In this document: positions 8,797 through 17,539 of the stretch, one piece after another
Layout: each line of letters starts with the position of its first letter
Numbering within the stretch: the first letter of the stretch is position 1
From: Gramella sp. Hel_I_59
Lineage (GTDB): Bacteria; Bacteroidota; Bacteroidia; Flavobacteriales; Flavobacteriaceae
DNA: 64,000 nt
Direction: 5' to 3'
Assembly: GCF_006714895.1 (NCBI RefSeq)
Contig: NZ_VFME01000001.1
Span: 2,728,001-2,792,000, forward strand
The notes under the pieces: generated by a model
Database searches by the model: none
What the model was told of the DNA's origin: nothing
What the model saw: only the letters and a program-made list of their open reading frames with translations
Position numbers and translations under genes: made by a program

Positions 8797-8825
8797 AAAA
8801 AAACCACGCTAAATGCGTGGTTTTT
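8797..8825 (-). terminator. intrinsic terminator after glnA
   Basis: A-rich 11-bp stem (8799-8809 with 8815-8825) around a TAAAT loop, with A/T runs on both sides. It lies just past the stop of glnA on the minus strand. Confidence 0.8.
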
Positions 8826-8847
8826 CTTTTTCTAAAATCTTCAGAAA

Positions 8848-11034
8848 TTATCTTGTGAAAAGTAGTTCTCTGTATTTAGCTAATGGCCAGATCTCATCAT
8901 CTACCAATAACTCTAATTTATCACAGTGATATCTAATTTCTTCGAAGAAAGGTTTCACATCATCACAGTAAGCAAATGCTTTTTCTTCAGCATCTTCTAA
9001 TTTGTTTGCAATTTTTCTTGCTTCAATCATCGCATTCACATTAGAATTGATACTGGCGATATGAGAAGAAATGCTTTCTATAATTTCCAGTTGCTCTTTA
9101 GCATGTCTTGCGAAATCATCGGCATAGATATCCTTTAATCCACGTACATTCTTAATCAAGATATTCTGATATCTGATCGACGTTGGAATGATATGATTTC
9201 TGGCGATATCTCCAAGGATACGTCCTTCAATCTGAATTCTCATCGCATACTCTTCAAGCTCAATCTCATGTCTTGCTTCGATCTCAGTTTCATTCATTAC
9301 CCCAAGTTCCTTATAAAGGGCAATTGTTTTCTTACTTACCTGAGCTTTTAAAGCTAAAGGTGTAGTTCTGTTATTGCTAAGACCACGCTTTTCTGCTTCT
9401 TTCTCCCATGGTTCACCATATCCATCACCTTCAAATCTAATTTTCTTAGATTTTTTGATATACTCTCTAAGAACATTAAAGACGGCATCGTCTTTCTTCA
9501 TTTTCTTGTCCTTGATAAGTTTATCAACCGCAACTTTAAATTCTTTAAGCTGTTTAGCCACGATACTGTTCAGTACGGTCATCGCACCAGCACAATTCGC
9601 TAGTGAACCAACTGCTCTAAATTCGAATTTATTCCCTGTAAAGGCAAACGGTGAAGTTCTATTCCTGTCTGTATTATCAAGAAGAATTTCAGGAATCTTC
9701 CCAACTACATTCAGTTTAAGATCTGTTTTCTCCTGAGGCGAAAGCTTACCATCAGTCACTTTTTCAAGTTCATCAAGAACTTTAGTCAGCTGACTTCCAA
9801 TAAATACTGATATGATTGCTGGAGGCGCCTCATTTGCACCAAGACGGTGATCATTGGAAGCACTTGCGATTGCAGCTCTTAATAATTCCTCATTATCATA
9901 AACAGCTTTGATAGTGTTTACAAAGAATGTAAGGAACTGAAGGTTCTTCATTGGCGTAGAACCTGGAGATAATAAGTTTACTCCTGTATCTGTCGCTAGG
10001 GACCAGTTATTATGTTTACCACTACCATTAATTCCGGCAAATGGTTTTTCGTGCATTAATACGCTAAAGTTATGTCTTTCACCAACTCTCTTCATCACAT
10101 CCATAATCAATGAATTATGATCTACAGAAAGATTGGCTTCTTCAAAAACTGGAGCAAGCTCAAATTGGTTTGGTGCTACCTCGTTATGACGGGTCTTAAC
10201 CGGAATACCAAGCTTCATACACTCGATCTCAAGATCCATCATATAAGCGATCGCTCTTGAAGGTATAGAACCAAAATAGTGATCATCCAATTGCTGACCT
10301 TTTGCCGGAGAATGTCCTAATAATGTTCTTCCGGTTAGAGTTATATCAGGTCTGGAGGCTGTAAGTGCAGAATCGATCAGGAAATACTCCTGTTCCCATC
10401 CTAAAGTTGCATTTACTTTCTTAACGTTCTTATCAAAATATTTTGCAACGTCTGTTGCTGCATTATCAACTGCCTGCAAAGCTCTAAGAAGTGGTGTTTT
10501 GTTATCAAGTGCCTCCCCTGTATAAGCAACAAATACTGTTGGAATACATAATGTAGTTCCCCAGATAAAAGCTGGAGAAGTAGGATCCCATGCAGTATAA
10601 CCTCTTGCTTCAAAAGTATTTCTAATTCCACCATTCGGGAAACTTGATGCATCTGGTTCCTGTTGAACAAGCTGTCCTCCGCCAAATTTTTCGATTGCCG
10701 ATCCATCACCCATAGGCTCAAAGAAAGAATCATGTTTCTCTGCAGTTGCTCCTGTAAGAGGCTGGAACCAGTGAGTATAATGAGTAACTCCTTTAGAGAT
10801 CGCCCATTCCTTCATTCCGGTAGAAATATGATCGGCTACATTACGATCTATTTTCTTCCCGGTGTTCATAGCTTCCACGACATTCGTGTATGCTTCTTTG
10901 GTTAGGAACTGTCTCATTACAGTTTCATTGAAAACATTCTTACCGAAAATTTCAGACCTTCTACGAGGTTCCTTGATCTTCACCGGCTTCCTGTTCAATG
11001 TTTCTTTTAAAGCTTGGAATCTTAAAGTTGACAT
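8848..11034 (-). CDS. glnN: glutamine synthetase type III
   Basis: Makes glutamine from glutamate, ammonia and ATP. At 728 residues it has the size and arrangement of GSIII, the form common in Bacteroidota, not the roughly 470-residue GSI. Characteristic pieces are the GSIII N-terminal block (FGKNVFNETVMRQFL), WEQEYFLID, the metal and substrate block KTRHNEVAPNQFELAPVFEE, KPFAGINGSGKHNNWS, SASNDHRLGANEAPP and the NRTSPFAFTGNKFEFRAVGS stretch. The long C-terminal helical part (from about residue 600) is also GSIII-specific. It is monocistronic with a terminator at 8797-8825. No PII gene or ammonium transporter is adjacent. Confidence 0.96.
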   Translation of the reverse strand: MSTLRFQALKETLNRKPVKIKEPRRRSEIFGKNVFNETVMRQFLTKEAYTNVVEAMNTGKKIDRNVADHISTGMKEWAISKGVTHYTHWFQPLTGATAEKHDSFFEPMGDGSAIEKFGGGQLVQQEPDASSFPNGGIRNTFEARGYTAWDPTSPAFIWGTTLCIPTVFVAYTGEALDNKTPLLRALQAVDNAATDVAKYFDKNVKKVNATLGWEQEYFLIDSALTASRPDITLTGRTLLGHSPAKGQQLDDHYFGSIPSRAIAYMMDLEIECMKLGIPVKTRHNEVAPNQFELAPVFEEANLSVDHNSLIMDVMKRVGERHNFSVLMHEKPFAGINGSGKHNNWSLATDTGVNLLSPGSTPMKNLQFLTFFVNTIKAVYDNEELLRAAIASASNDHRLGANEAPPAIISVFIGSQLTKVLDELEKVTDGKLSPQEKTDLKLNVVGKIPEILLDNTDRNRTSPFAFTGNKFEFRAVGSLANCAGAMTVLNSIVAKQLKEFKVAVDKLIKDKKMKKDDAVFNVLREYIKKSKKIRFEGDGYGEPWEKEAEKRGLSNNRTTPLALKAQVSKKTIALYKELGVMNETEIEARHEIELEEYAMRIQIEGRILGDIARNHIIPTSIRYQNILIKNVRGLKDIYADDFARHAKEQLEIIESISSHIASINSNVNAMIEARKIANKLEDAEEKAFAYCDDVKPFFEEIRYHCDKLELLVDDEIWPLAKYRELLFTR

Positions 11035-11275
11035 GCTGAAATATTAATTGTGTTGGTTTATAAAAGATTGAACTATCAGATCATCAGATAATTCAGTAGT
11101 TATCGATTGAAGTTGCGAATATAAGAGATATGCAACGAAAAAAGAGTGCAGATTTCGTAAAAAATGCACCCTATTTAAGATAACCCCCTATTTTTTTAGG
11201 GTAGTTTCTAAATTTTAACCATTCATTAATATTAAGCACCCCTACTTCCGAAGGGATTTAAGAAGAAATTAAGAC

Positions 11276-12220
11276 TTATAGAATCGTGATCAGGATAAAT
11301 GTAGCATAAGCGGCAATAAGACCAAATCCCTCTTTTCTTCCCATTTCTGAAGGCTTCGGAATTAATAATAGTGGCAATAAGGCAAAGGCGATTGCCAGCA
11401 TCCAGATCATATCGTTGGACAGAATTTCTGAAGATTGCACGACTACAGGTTTGATTAAAGCGGTTAAACCTAAAACTGAAGCGATATTGAAAATATTGGA
11501 GCCGATTAAATTCCCTAGAGAAATTGCTTTCTCCTTTTTCATTGCTGCGATAAGAGAAGCCGCCAGTTCTGGAACACTGGTTCCAACAGCGATAATAGTC
11601 ACAGATACCACTCGTTCGCTAATCCCTAACTGAGTTGCTAAATCTACTGCGCCCATTACAAGTAATTCTGATCCTCCCCATAAGGCAAGAATCCCGATTA
11701 AGAGCCAGATTCCTAATTTGATACTTCGAACATCCTGTAGTGAAAGATCCACCTCATCTGCAACGACTTTATCTTTTCTTCTTGACCTCTTAATTAGTAG
11801 AAACATGTACCCTACAAGTCCAAGCAAGAGAATTCCGCCTTCTATACGTGATAATACATCTCCACTTTGAAGAAAGAAATAGAGTACTATGGAGAATAAC
11901 ATCATAACTGGCCAGTTGATCCTATAGAAATCACGATCTACCATTAAAGGAGAAACCATCGCCGTTAACCCCAGAACCAAACCGATATTAGCGATATTAG
12001 AACCAATTACGTTACCTAAAGAAATATCTGAAAATCCATCAATGGCGGCCTGCAGACTCACTAAAAGCTCCGGAGCTGAAGTAGCAAAGGAAACCACCGT
12101 AAGACCAACAACCATCCTGGAAATACTGAGTTTTAGTGAAATTGCCACAGAACTTCGAACTAAAAACTCTCCTCCTATTACCAAAAGGACAAAGCCAACA
12201 AGTAGAAATACAACGCTCAT
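11276..12220 (-). CDS. calcium/sodium antiporter, CaCA family (YrbG type)
   Basis: A 314-residue inner-membrane exchanger with about ten predicted spans in two inverted halves. Each half carries the alpha-repeat of the CaCA family: TVVSFATSAPELLVSL followed by LGNVIGSNIANIGLVLG in the first, and TIIAVGTSVPELAASL followed by LGNLIGSNIFNIASVLG in the second. The conserved Glu in SAPEL and SVPEL is the ion-binding acid. A short hydrophilic loop near residue 145 (RSRRKDK) separates the halves. It would exchange calcium for sodium or protons. Monocistronic. Confidence 0.9.
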   Translation of the reverse strand: MSVVFLLVGFVLLVIGGEFLVRSSVAISLKLSISRMVVGLTVVSFATSAPELLVSLQAAIDGFSDISLGNVIGSNIANIGLVLGLTAMVSPLMVDRDFYRINWPVMMLFSIVLYFFLQSGDVLSRIEGGILLLGLVGYMFLLIKRSRRKDKVVADEVDLSLQDVRSIKLGIWLLIGILALWGGSELLVMGAVDLATQLGISERVVSVTIIAVGTSVPELAASLIAAMKKEKAISLGNLIGSNIFNIASVLGLTALIKPVVVQSSEILSNDMIWMLAIAFALLPLLLIPKPSEMGRKEGFGLIAAYATFILITIL

Positions 12221-12375
12221 AGATGATATTTTTTGCGAAGATAGAGGAATTCAAAGAATTGCAATTACTTCTTTAAGTCTAAGAATACACTGCATTAAAT
12301 GACCAATTTTCAGGCAAATAAGTTATTTCACTGAAATTGAATAATTTGTACCTTTCAGGAATATCTCACGTACAA

Positions 12376-12528
12376 ATGAAAAAATCAATTTTCAAGACGC
12401 TTGCTAAGTTCAATAAGAAATTTTTACCCAGTTACTCCAAGCAGGAATTGGACTTACAAAAAGCTTCAAAAGCCCAGATGGCTATTATCGGATGGCGACT
12501 ATGGGTTACTAAAAACTCGCTGGACTAA
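12376..12528 (+). CDS. conserved small basic flavobacterial protein (50 aa)
   Basis: Starting at the ATG at 12376 the product is a 50-residue, strongly basic protein, MKKSIFKTLAKFNKKFLPSY then SKQELDLQKASKAQMAIIGW and a TKNSLD tail. A very similar short protein occurs, to my recollection, in many flavobacteria, sometimes labelled SsrA-binding protein, which it is far too short to be. An upstream in-frame ATG at 12337 exists but adds residues without conservation. The last four bases overlap the stop of the convergent apt gene. Function unknown. Confidence 0.65.
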   Translation: MKKSIFKTLAKFNKKFLPSYSKQELDLQKASKAQMAIIGWRLWVTKNSLD

Positions 12529-13037
12529 TAATGTATAAGTGACTCTACCTCATATTTTGAAATCCGGTCTCTGCCTTTAAGAAAATCCAGTTCTATCAAA
12601 AAATTACATTGCACAATATTGCCTTTGCATTTTTCCACAAGATTGCAGGTGGCTAAAGCCGTTCCTCCGGTTGCCAGAACATCATCATGAATTAGCACAT
12701 TTTCGCCTTCCTGGATCGCATCCTGATGAATTTCAAGACTATCACTTCCATACTCCAGGTCGTATTCCTGTTTGAATGTTTTAGCAGGCAGTTTACCCGG
12801 CTTTCTAACCGGAACGAACCCGGCATTGAGTTCCTGTGCCAGCAGACTGGCAAAAAAGAATCCTCTTGACTCCATTCCTACCACCTTATCTATTCTTACG
12901 TCTGGAAGCTTGGCTACAAACTTTGCAACAACTTCTTTCATAGCCTTATGATCCAGCAAGAGCGGACTAATATCTTTATATCCTATTCCATCCTTCGGAA
13001 AGTTCTCGATCTCGCGTATATAATTCTTCAATTCCAT
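12525..13037 (-). CDS. apt: adenine phosphoribosyltransferase
   Basis: Salvages adenine to AMP using PRPP. The 170-residue protein is the family's usual size. It has the N-terminal hood (IREIENFPKDGIGYKDISPL), VVGMESRGFFFA, the flexible KPGKLPAKT loop, and the PRPP-binding motif VLIHDDVLATGGTA at residues 114-127. It lies 10 bases after the DUF2461 gene on the minus strand, so the two are probably one operon. Confidence 0.95.
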   Translation of the reverse strand: MELKNYIREIENFPKDGIGYKDISPLLLDHKAMKEVVAKFVAKLPDVRIDKVVGMESRGFFFASLLAQELNAGFVPVRKPGKLPAKTFKQEYDLEYGSDSLEIHQDAIQEGENVLIHDDVLATGGTALATCNLVEKCKGNIVQCNFLIELDFLKGRDRISKYEVESLIHY

Positions 13038-13047
13038 ATTTTATAGA

Positions 13048-13707
13048 TCAAACTGTGATTGCTTTATTCAAATAATTTCGGAAAGGCAGCATCTCCCTAT
13101 AGATCTCTACCAGTTTTTCCTGAAAATCCTTCTTCAGAATTTGTTTTTGAGTGAGGTCAACCTGAACAGCAAAAGTCTTATTCCGCAGCAGCTCGATATG
13201 TTGATGATCCTTACTAAAGCCTTTGGGTGCGGTCTTCAGTTTTTCATCGTCTATGAGTCCGCCGAAAGTTTCTACAAATGATTTCTTTTCGATGATATCT
13301 TTAAACTCAGCGCCATTATAGTCGATAGCTGAACGTATGCTATCAAGTATGGACTTTTTGGGACGGTAGAATCCACCGGCCACAAAGCTACCATTGATCC
13401 CTATATGAATATAAAAATCTCCTTTTTCAGGCTTGTCATCCAGACCTGCGCCAAAATGATCTTTGTAAATTGGCTTATTAGGGTGAAACATCAGGTTATT
13501 ATTGATCCTGTTGATGGCTTTCTTACCTTCGGTAGGTGCATAATCTTCATCAACATTAGCCAGTTTTATATCCAGCTCATTCAACCATAAGATATAAGAG
13601 TCACGAATATGATGATATTCTTTACGATGCTCGTCCATCCACTCTTTCGAATTATTCTTATTAAGTTCCCGTAGAAAAGAGAACAATCTTTTGAAATCCA
13701 TGTACAA
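13048..13707 (-). CDS. DUF2461 (TIGR02453) family protein
   Basis: A 219-residue soluble protein with the DUF2461 pattern: FLRELNKNNSKEWMDEHRKEY at the N-terminus, NRINNNLMFHPNKPIYKDHF in the middle, then GDFYIHIGINGSFVAGGFYRP and a C-terminal KGFSKDHQHIELLRNKTFAV block. The family is widespread in bacteria and has no established activity. It precedes apt by 10 bases in the same direction. The start MYMDFKRLF could equally be the internal ATG two codons later. Confidence 0.88.
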   Translation of the reverse strand: MYMDFKRLFSFLRELNKNNSKEWMDEHRKEYHHIRDSYILWLNELDIKLANVDEDYAPTEGKKAINRINNNLMFHPNKPIYKDHFGAGLDDKPEKGDFYIHIGINGSFVAGGFYRPKKSILDSIRSAIDYNGAEFKDIIEKKSFVETFGGLIDDEKLKTAPKGFSKDHQHIELLRNKTFAVQVDLTQKQILKKDFQEKLVEIYREMLPFRNYLNKAITV

Positions 13708-13890
13708 TGTTTGAATTGTAAAGATCGCAGAAAACAGCGTGATTGCAATAGATGATTAGCATTCTTAGTGATAATTAAATATTTATGAATCTGAATTCCA
13801 GCTGATTGCGTTCAAATAAAATTCAATAACGTTAATAGACAGGAAAGCAATATTTTATATTTATAGGACCAACCTGTAAAATATCTTACT

Positions 13891-14238
13891 ATGCTCTTCA
13901 AGAAACTGGGAGATGATATCTTCGCGCCCGCACCCAAGGCAATGGCATTAATAGATGCTAAAGAACCTAAATTCAATTACTATCTTTCTTCAAGAATTAG
14001 AGGACCATTAATTGATCTGGACATTACCACCAAAATCTTTCATAATAATGAAATGTTTGTGCGCAAATCTAGTTACCGGGTTAAGCTGGGACAGATCGAA
14101 AAATGCGTAAAACAGAACCTTATAGAGCACATGCTTTTATTAGGACTTCCCCAAGCTGAAATTCCAGATAGCCTGAAATCTGATGGTTTTAAGGCTGACG
14201 TCATTAAAAATATAAATCGGAGAATTTATAGTGATTAA
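13891..14238 (+). CDS. hypothetical protein
   Basis: A 115-residue soluble protein that I do not recognise. It begins MLFKKLGDDIFAPAPKAMAL, is mixed alpha/beta in character, contains IRGPLIDLDITTKIF in the middle and ends in a basic IKNINRRIYSD helix. There is no signal peptide or membrane segment and only one Cys. It is isolated: tRNA-Arg and a convergent protease follow, and DUF2461 is divergent. A near-consensus -7 box (TATATTTA, 13856-13863) lies 27 bases before the ATG and a terminator-like hairpin follows, which together support a real gene. Confidence 0.6.
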   Translation: MLFKKLGDDIFAPAPKAMALIDAKEPKFNYYLSSRIRGPLIDLDITTKIFHNNEMFVRKSSYRVKLGQIEKCVKQNLIEHMLLLGLPQAEIPDSLKSDGFKADVIKNINRRIYSD

Positions 14239-14258
14239 TTATAATTCCCCCTGGTAAG

Positions 14259-14287
14259 AAGCTCTGTTGAAAAACCGAGCTTTTTTA
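14259..14287 (+). terminator. probable terminator after the 13891-14238 gene
   Basis: Inverted repeat AAGCTC (14259-14264) and GAGCTT (14277-14282) with an inner GTT/AAC pairing, followed by a T-run to 14286. Confidence 0.6.
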
Positions 14288-14302
14288 TTTCAGATAAGAC
14301 AT

Positions 14303-14335
14303 AAAAAAAACTGCAACCTAAGTTGCAGTTTTTTT
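14303..14335 (-). terminator. terminator of the tRNA-Arg transcript
   Basis: Perfect stem of at least 9 bp (14309-14317 with 14322-14330) with a CTAA loop and A/T runs on both flanks. It directly follows the tRNA 3' end on the minus strand and could also act in the plus direction. Confidence 0.75.
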
Positions 14336-14336
14336 G

Positions 14337-14410
14337 TGACCTCGCCAGGATTCAAACCTGGAACCTCTTGAGCCGTAATCAAGTGCGCTATTCAGTTGCG
14401 CCACGAGGCC
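14337..14410 (-). tRNA. tRNA-Arg (anticodon ACG)
   Basis: The 74-nt minus-strand sequence folds as a cloverleaf: acceptor GGCCTCG with CGAGGTC, D arm GCGC...GCGC, anticodon stem CTTGA/TCAAG around the loop TTACGGC giving anticodon ACG, and T arm CCAGG TTTGAAT CCTGG. The discriminator is A and CCA is not encoded. It reads CGN codons, with A34 presumably converted to inosine by TadA. Confidence 0.95.
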
Positions 14411-14490
14411 TTTTAAATAGTGCTCTACTGTTTTGTAAAGCGGGTGCAAATATAATTGCTTTTTATAAAACTAAAAAGCCTTTTCAGAAT

Positions 14491-14522
14491 AAAAATAAAA
14501 AAAGGCGGGTGAACCGCCTTTT
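14491..14522 (-). terminator. terminator of the M57 protease gene
   Basis: Stem AAAGGCGG (14501-14508) with CCGCCTTT (14514-14521) and a 5-nt loop, with an A-run on the plus strand giving a T-run downstream on the minus strand. Confidence 0.75.
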
Positions 14523-14544
14523 CTTAGTGCCCAATGTTTGGTTT

Positions 14545-15378
14545 TTAGTATAAGTAGTTTAGGGCAACGGTATCATAATATCCAAATTCGCCGTCTTCAT
14601 TGCCACCAAAGCAGGCCAGCATAATAGAATTCGAATCAAAGCCGGTTGGTGTTCCTGGGATATGGACTGCACCATCTGCTCCTGCAGATTCTCCGCTTTG
14701 TCCACAACTTTGTCGACTATACCAATCTGTATGTCTTAAGCCTACAGCATGTCCAATCTCGTGAGTCATCACGTGTTCGTTCGTGTTCGTGTCGTAGTTC
14801 TGCATACCTGAGAAGATCTGCACAAATTTATATGGGTTACCATTCCTAGGAAATCCTGCAACTCCGCCCGCCTGACCATTGTTGGTCTGGTAAACTACGA
14901 TATCGTAAGGCTGATAGTTAGTTCCAAAAGTAAGTGTAAAGGTAATTCCAAGATCCAGTGCATTGTAATTGCCAATAGCATATTGCAGAGCTGTTCTCTG
15001 CTTACTGGAGAGAGCCTGACTTCCTCCGGTATACCCAATTACATTCACAGTTCGAGGTGAACTCACCAGGTTATTGGTTCGATACTGCTTGTCAGTAATA
15101 GATGCCGAGGACATGCTAAATAATTGATCTTTCGTCATAGCAATATCACCTTCGATAAGGTAATTTTCGATAGAACTTCCATCAGGAAGCATCATCATTT
15201 GTTTTTCAACATGTTTTGAATTGAAATTGAGATCAGAAATTCTTTTGAGAACCTCTTTCGAAATCTGACCTTCTTGAACTTTAGCTGTTTCTGGAGAAAT
15301 TTCTGAAACATCCTCTTTTTCACAGGAAGCAAAGAACAATACTCCCAGAGATAGGGTAAGAAGTGTAATTTTTTTCAT
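14545..15378 (-). CDS. M57-type zinc metalloprotease, lipoprotein
   Basis: A 277-residue secreted protein. The N-terminus MKKITLLTLSLGVLFFASCE has a lipobox ending at Cys19. Residues about 110-277 form a metzincin-like domain with the extended zinc motif HEIGHAVGLRH at 206-216 (three His ligands and the catalytic Glu207), followed by a downstream SIMLAC segment that may act as the Met-turn. This fits the M57 (dual-action HEIGH) metallopeptidases of Bacteroidota. The region between residues 30 and 105 could be a short pro-region. Substrate unknown. Monocistronic with a terminator. Confidence 0.85.
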   Translation of the reverse strand: MKKITLLTLSLGVLFFASCEKEDVSEISPETAKVQEGQISKEVLKRISDLNFNSKHVEKQMMMLPDGSSIENYLIEGDIAMTKDQLFSMSSASITDKQYRTNNLVSSPRTVNVIGYTGGSQALSSKQRTALQYAIGNYNALDLGITFTLTFGTNYQPYDIVVYQTNNGQAGGVAGFPRNGNPYKFVQIFSGMQNYDTNTNEHVMTHEIGHAVGLRHTDWYSRQSCGQSGESAGADGAVHIPGTPTGFDSNSIMLACFGGNEDGEFGYYDTVALNYLY

Positions 15379-15477
15379 AAGTAAGTTTAGGTTAAGGGGG
15401 CACTTATGAAGGCAAACTACTTTAAACTGTAAATATTTACTAATAATTTATGTTAAATGTAGGAATTTTCTGTAGCA

Positions 15478-15759
15478 CTATACGATCTCAGCACTCAATC
15501 CTGCATCTAGCAATTTTGAGCATCGTGGCTCCAATTCATCATAGGGTCCGGTTTTTACAGTACATTTTCCTTTATAATGAACCAGAATACTACATTGTTC
15601 TGCCTGTTCGGGAGTATGCTCACAAGCATAAATCAATGTTTCGATCACATGATCAAAAGTGTTATAATCATCATTAAATAAGACAATCTCATTTTCACGC
15701 TGTTTTTGCGTTTTCAGGTCAACCTGTTCTAAAACTTCCTCTTTCGTACTCATCTTCAA
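15478..15759 (-). CDS. clpS: ATP-dependent Clp protease adaptor ClpS
   Basis: The 93-residue adaptor binds N-degron proteins and hands them to the Clp ATPase. The core begins NEIVLFNDDYNTFDHVIETL, including the NDDYNT stretch that lines the N-end residue pocket, and continues CEHTPEQAEQCSILVHYKGK. The first 20 residues form the flexible N-terminal extension. A perfect -7 box precedes it. clpP is in the same window at 28221-28781 but not adjacent. Confidence 0.92.
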   Translation of the reverse strand: MKMSTKEEVLEQVDLKTQKQRENEIVLFNDDYNTFDHVIETLIYACEHTPEQAEQCSILVHYKGKCTVKTGPYDELEPRCSKLLDAGLSAEIV

Positions 15760-15782
15760 CTTATTACAATTTCTGAAAGCTG

Positions 15783-15790
15783 CAAAGATA
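15783..15790 (-). promoter_or_regulatory. -7 box TATCTTTG for clpS
   Basis: Perfect TAnnTTTG on the minus strand, 23 bases before the clpS ATG, in the short gap after the prmA stop. Confidence 0.55.
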
Positions 15791-15808
15791 CAAATTAATG
15801 TAACATAC

Positions 15809-16642
15809 TTAAAATGAAAACTTTGCAGCTACCCAGTTATTTCTTTCTATGTGTTCTATAAACTTCAAACCATGCTTTTCACATGCCGACTTTATTACCG
15901 GAAGGTCTTCGGTATAAAATCCACTAAAGTATATACTTCCGGAATCTTGCAGACACTCTACATAAGTAGCCATATCATTCAACAAAATATTTCTATTGAT
16001 ATTGGCAAGAATTACATCGTATTTTCTACCAGATAGCAATTCTGCCCCACCTTCTTCAACTTTAATATCTTCACAATTGTTACGCTCAATATTTTCCAGC
16101 GTGTTCAGGTAGCACCAGTTATCGATATCAATCGCTTCAACAGGAGTTGCACCTTTCATTCTTGCTAAAATAGCCAGGACTCCAGTACCACATCCCATAT
16201 CCAATACAGATTTACCTTCCCAGTCATTCTTTAGAATATGCTGGATCATCATATGAGTTGTGGAATGATGACCAGTACCAAATGACATTTTTGGCTCTAT
16301 AACAATATCGAACCGGGTATCCGGCTTCTCGTGAAAGGGTGCCCGAACGCTGCACTCATCATCTACCAGTATAGGAGTAAAATTCTTTTCCCACTCCTCG
16401 TTCCAGTTCACCCGTTCGATTTTCTTTACTTTATAATCAATACTGAATTCTTCAGATTTGAGAATATGCACCTCATCCAGTAAATCATCTGCAAATTGCT
16501 CTTCCGGCACATAAGCGGTAATCCCATCTTCATTCTCAACAAAACTTTCAAAACCAAGTTCCCCTAGTTCTGCGATCAATATTTCTGAAGCTGGCGCGAC
16601 CGGTTGTATCGTGAAATGATATTCGTAATAATGTCCGGTCAT
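15809..16642 (-). CDS. prmA: ribosomal protein L11 methyltransferase
   Basis: Methylates lysines and the N-terminus of ribosomal protein L11 using S-adenosylmethionine. The 277-residue protein has an N-terminal substrate-binding domain (about 1-100), then FGTGHHSTTHMMIQ and the SAM-binding motif VLDMGCGTGVLAILA, then DIDNW and the ILANINRNIL catalytic-region motif. The ATG overlaps the last base of tpiA's stop, indicating translational coupling in a tpiA-prmA operon. Confidence 0.93.
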   Translation of the reverse strand: MTGHYYEYHFTIQPVAPASEILIAELGELGFESFVENEDGITAYVPEEQFADDLLDEVHILKSEEFSIDYKVKKIERVNWNEEWEKNFTPILVDDECSVRAPFHEKPDTRFDIVIEPKMSFGTGHHSTTHMMIQHILKNDWEGKSVLDMGCGTGVLAILARMKGATPVEAIDIDNWCYLNTLENIERNNCEDIKVEEGGAELLSGRKYDVILANINRNILLNDMATYVECLQDSGSIYFSGFYTEDLPVIKSACEKHGLKFIEHIERNNWVAAKFSF

Positions 16643-17394
16643 TAAAATGAGTTTACGATCTCAAGAAAATCAACTGCTTTTAAGCTAGCTCCCCCAATCA
16701 GACCACCATCCACATCTTCTTTGGCAAAGATCTCCCTGGCGTTTGCCGGCTTTACACTACCTCCATAAAGGATGGAAGTATTTTCAGCAACACTCGCGCT
16801 TACATTGTCTTTTAGTAAAGTTCGTATATGTTTATGCATTTCCTGTGCCTGTTCAGGGCTTGCAGTTTCACCAGTTCCAATTGCCCAAACTGGTTCGTAG
16901 GCTAGGATGATATTTTTCCACGCGTCTTCGGAAAGGTGAAATAAAGCTTCCTTTAATTGTGATTCTATTAAACTGAAATGTTTGTCGTTTTTACGGTCTT
17001 CCAGCTCTTCTCCAAAGCAAAAGATCACTCGCATCTCAGCTGCGATCGCTGCGTCTACTTTCTTAGCCAGTTGCTCATTTGTTTCGTGGAAGTATGCACG
17101 TCTCTCACTATGCCCAAGAATTACCGTAGTAACACCAATACTTTGTAACATTTTTGCTGAAATTTCACCTGTAAAGGCTCCATTTTCACTTTCATGCATA
17201 TTTTGAGCCGCCACGATCACGGGAGTATCCTTTAAAGCCTGGAAAGTAGCATATAGATTTGTGAAGGCTGGCGCTACCATAACAGTCGCTTCAGGCTCCT
17301 TTACCATTTGCATTTTCATTTCGCCAAGCAATTCTTCAGTCTCAGCAAGGTCGTTATTCATTTTCCAGTTTCCGGCTACTATTTGTTCTCTCAT
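16642..17394 (-). CDS. tpiA: triosephosphate isomerase
   Basis: Interconverts dihydroxyacetone phosphate and glyceraldehyde 3-phosphate. The 250-residue barrel has N9 and K11 in GNWKMN, His95 in LGHSERR and the catalytic Glu167 in AYEPVWAIGTG, followed by the phosphate-gripping loop and the C-terminal YGGSVKPAN and GGASL motifs. First gene of a tpiA-prmA operon with a -7 box at 17451-17458. Confidence 0.97.
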   Translation of the reverse strand: MREQIVAGNWKMNNDLAETEELLGEMKMQMVKEPEATVMVAPAFTNLYATFQALKDTPVIVAAQNMHESENGAFTGEISAKMLQSIGVTTVILGHSERRAYFHETNEQLAKKVDAAIAAEMRVIFCFGEELEDRKNDKHFSLIESQLKEALFHLSEDAWKNIILAYEPVWAIGTGETASPEQAQEMHKHIRTLLKDNVSASVAENTSILYGGSVKPANAREIFAKEDVDGGLIGGASLKAVDFLEIVNSF

Positions 17395-17450
17395 GATAAA
17401 TGTATTTCAGTGATTGGATGCTCTCCTACTATAGGTTTCAGCATAAAAGA

Positions 17451-17458
17451 CAAATATA
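17451..17458 (-). promoter_or_regulatory. -7 box TATATTTG for tpiA-prmA
   Basis: Perfect TAnnTTTG on the minus strand, about 56 bases upstream of the tpiA ATG. Confidence 0.5.
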
Positions 17459-17539
17459 AGGAAAGACTGAAATACGAAATCCTAAACCAAAGCTAAACCT
17501 TCAATTTTTAGGATTTTCAGAATAAAAGATAATAGATGC

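Noticed and set aside
10413..10733. 106-codon minus-strand frame within glutamine synthetase
   Set aside because: Out-of-frame shadow of the GSIII coding sequence.
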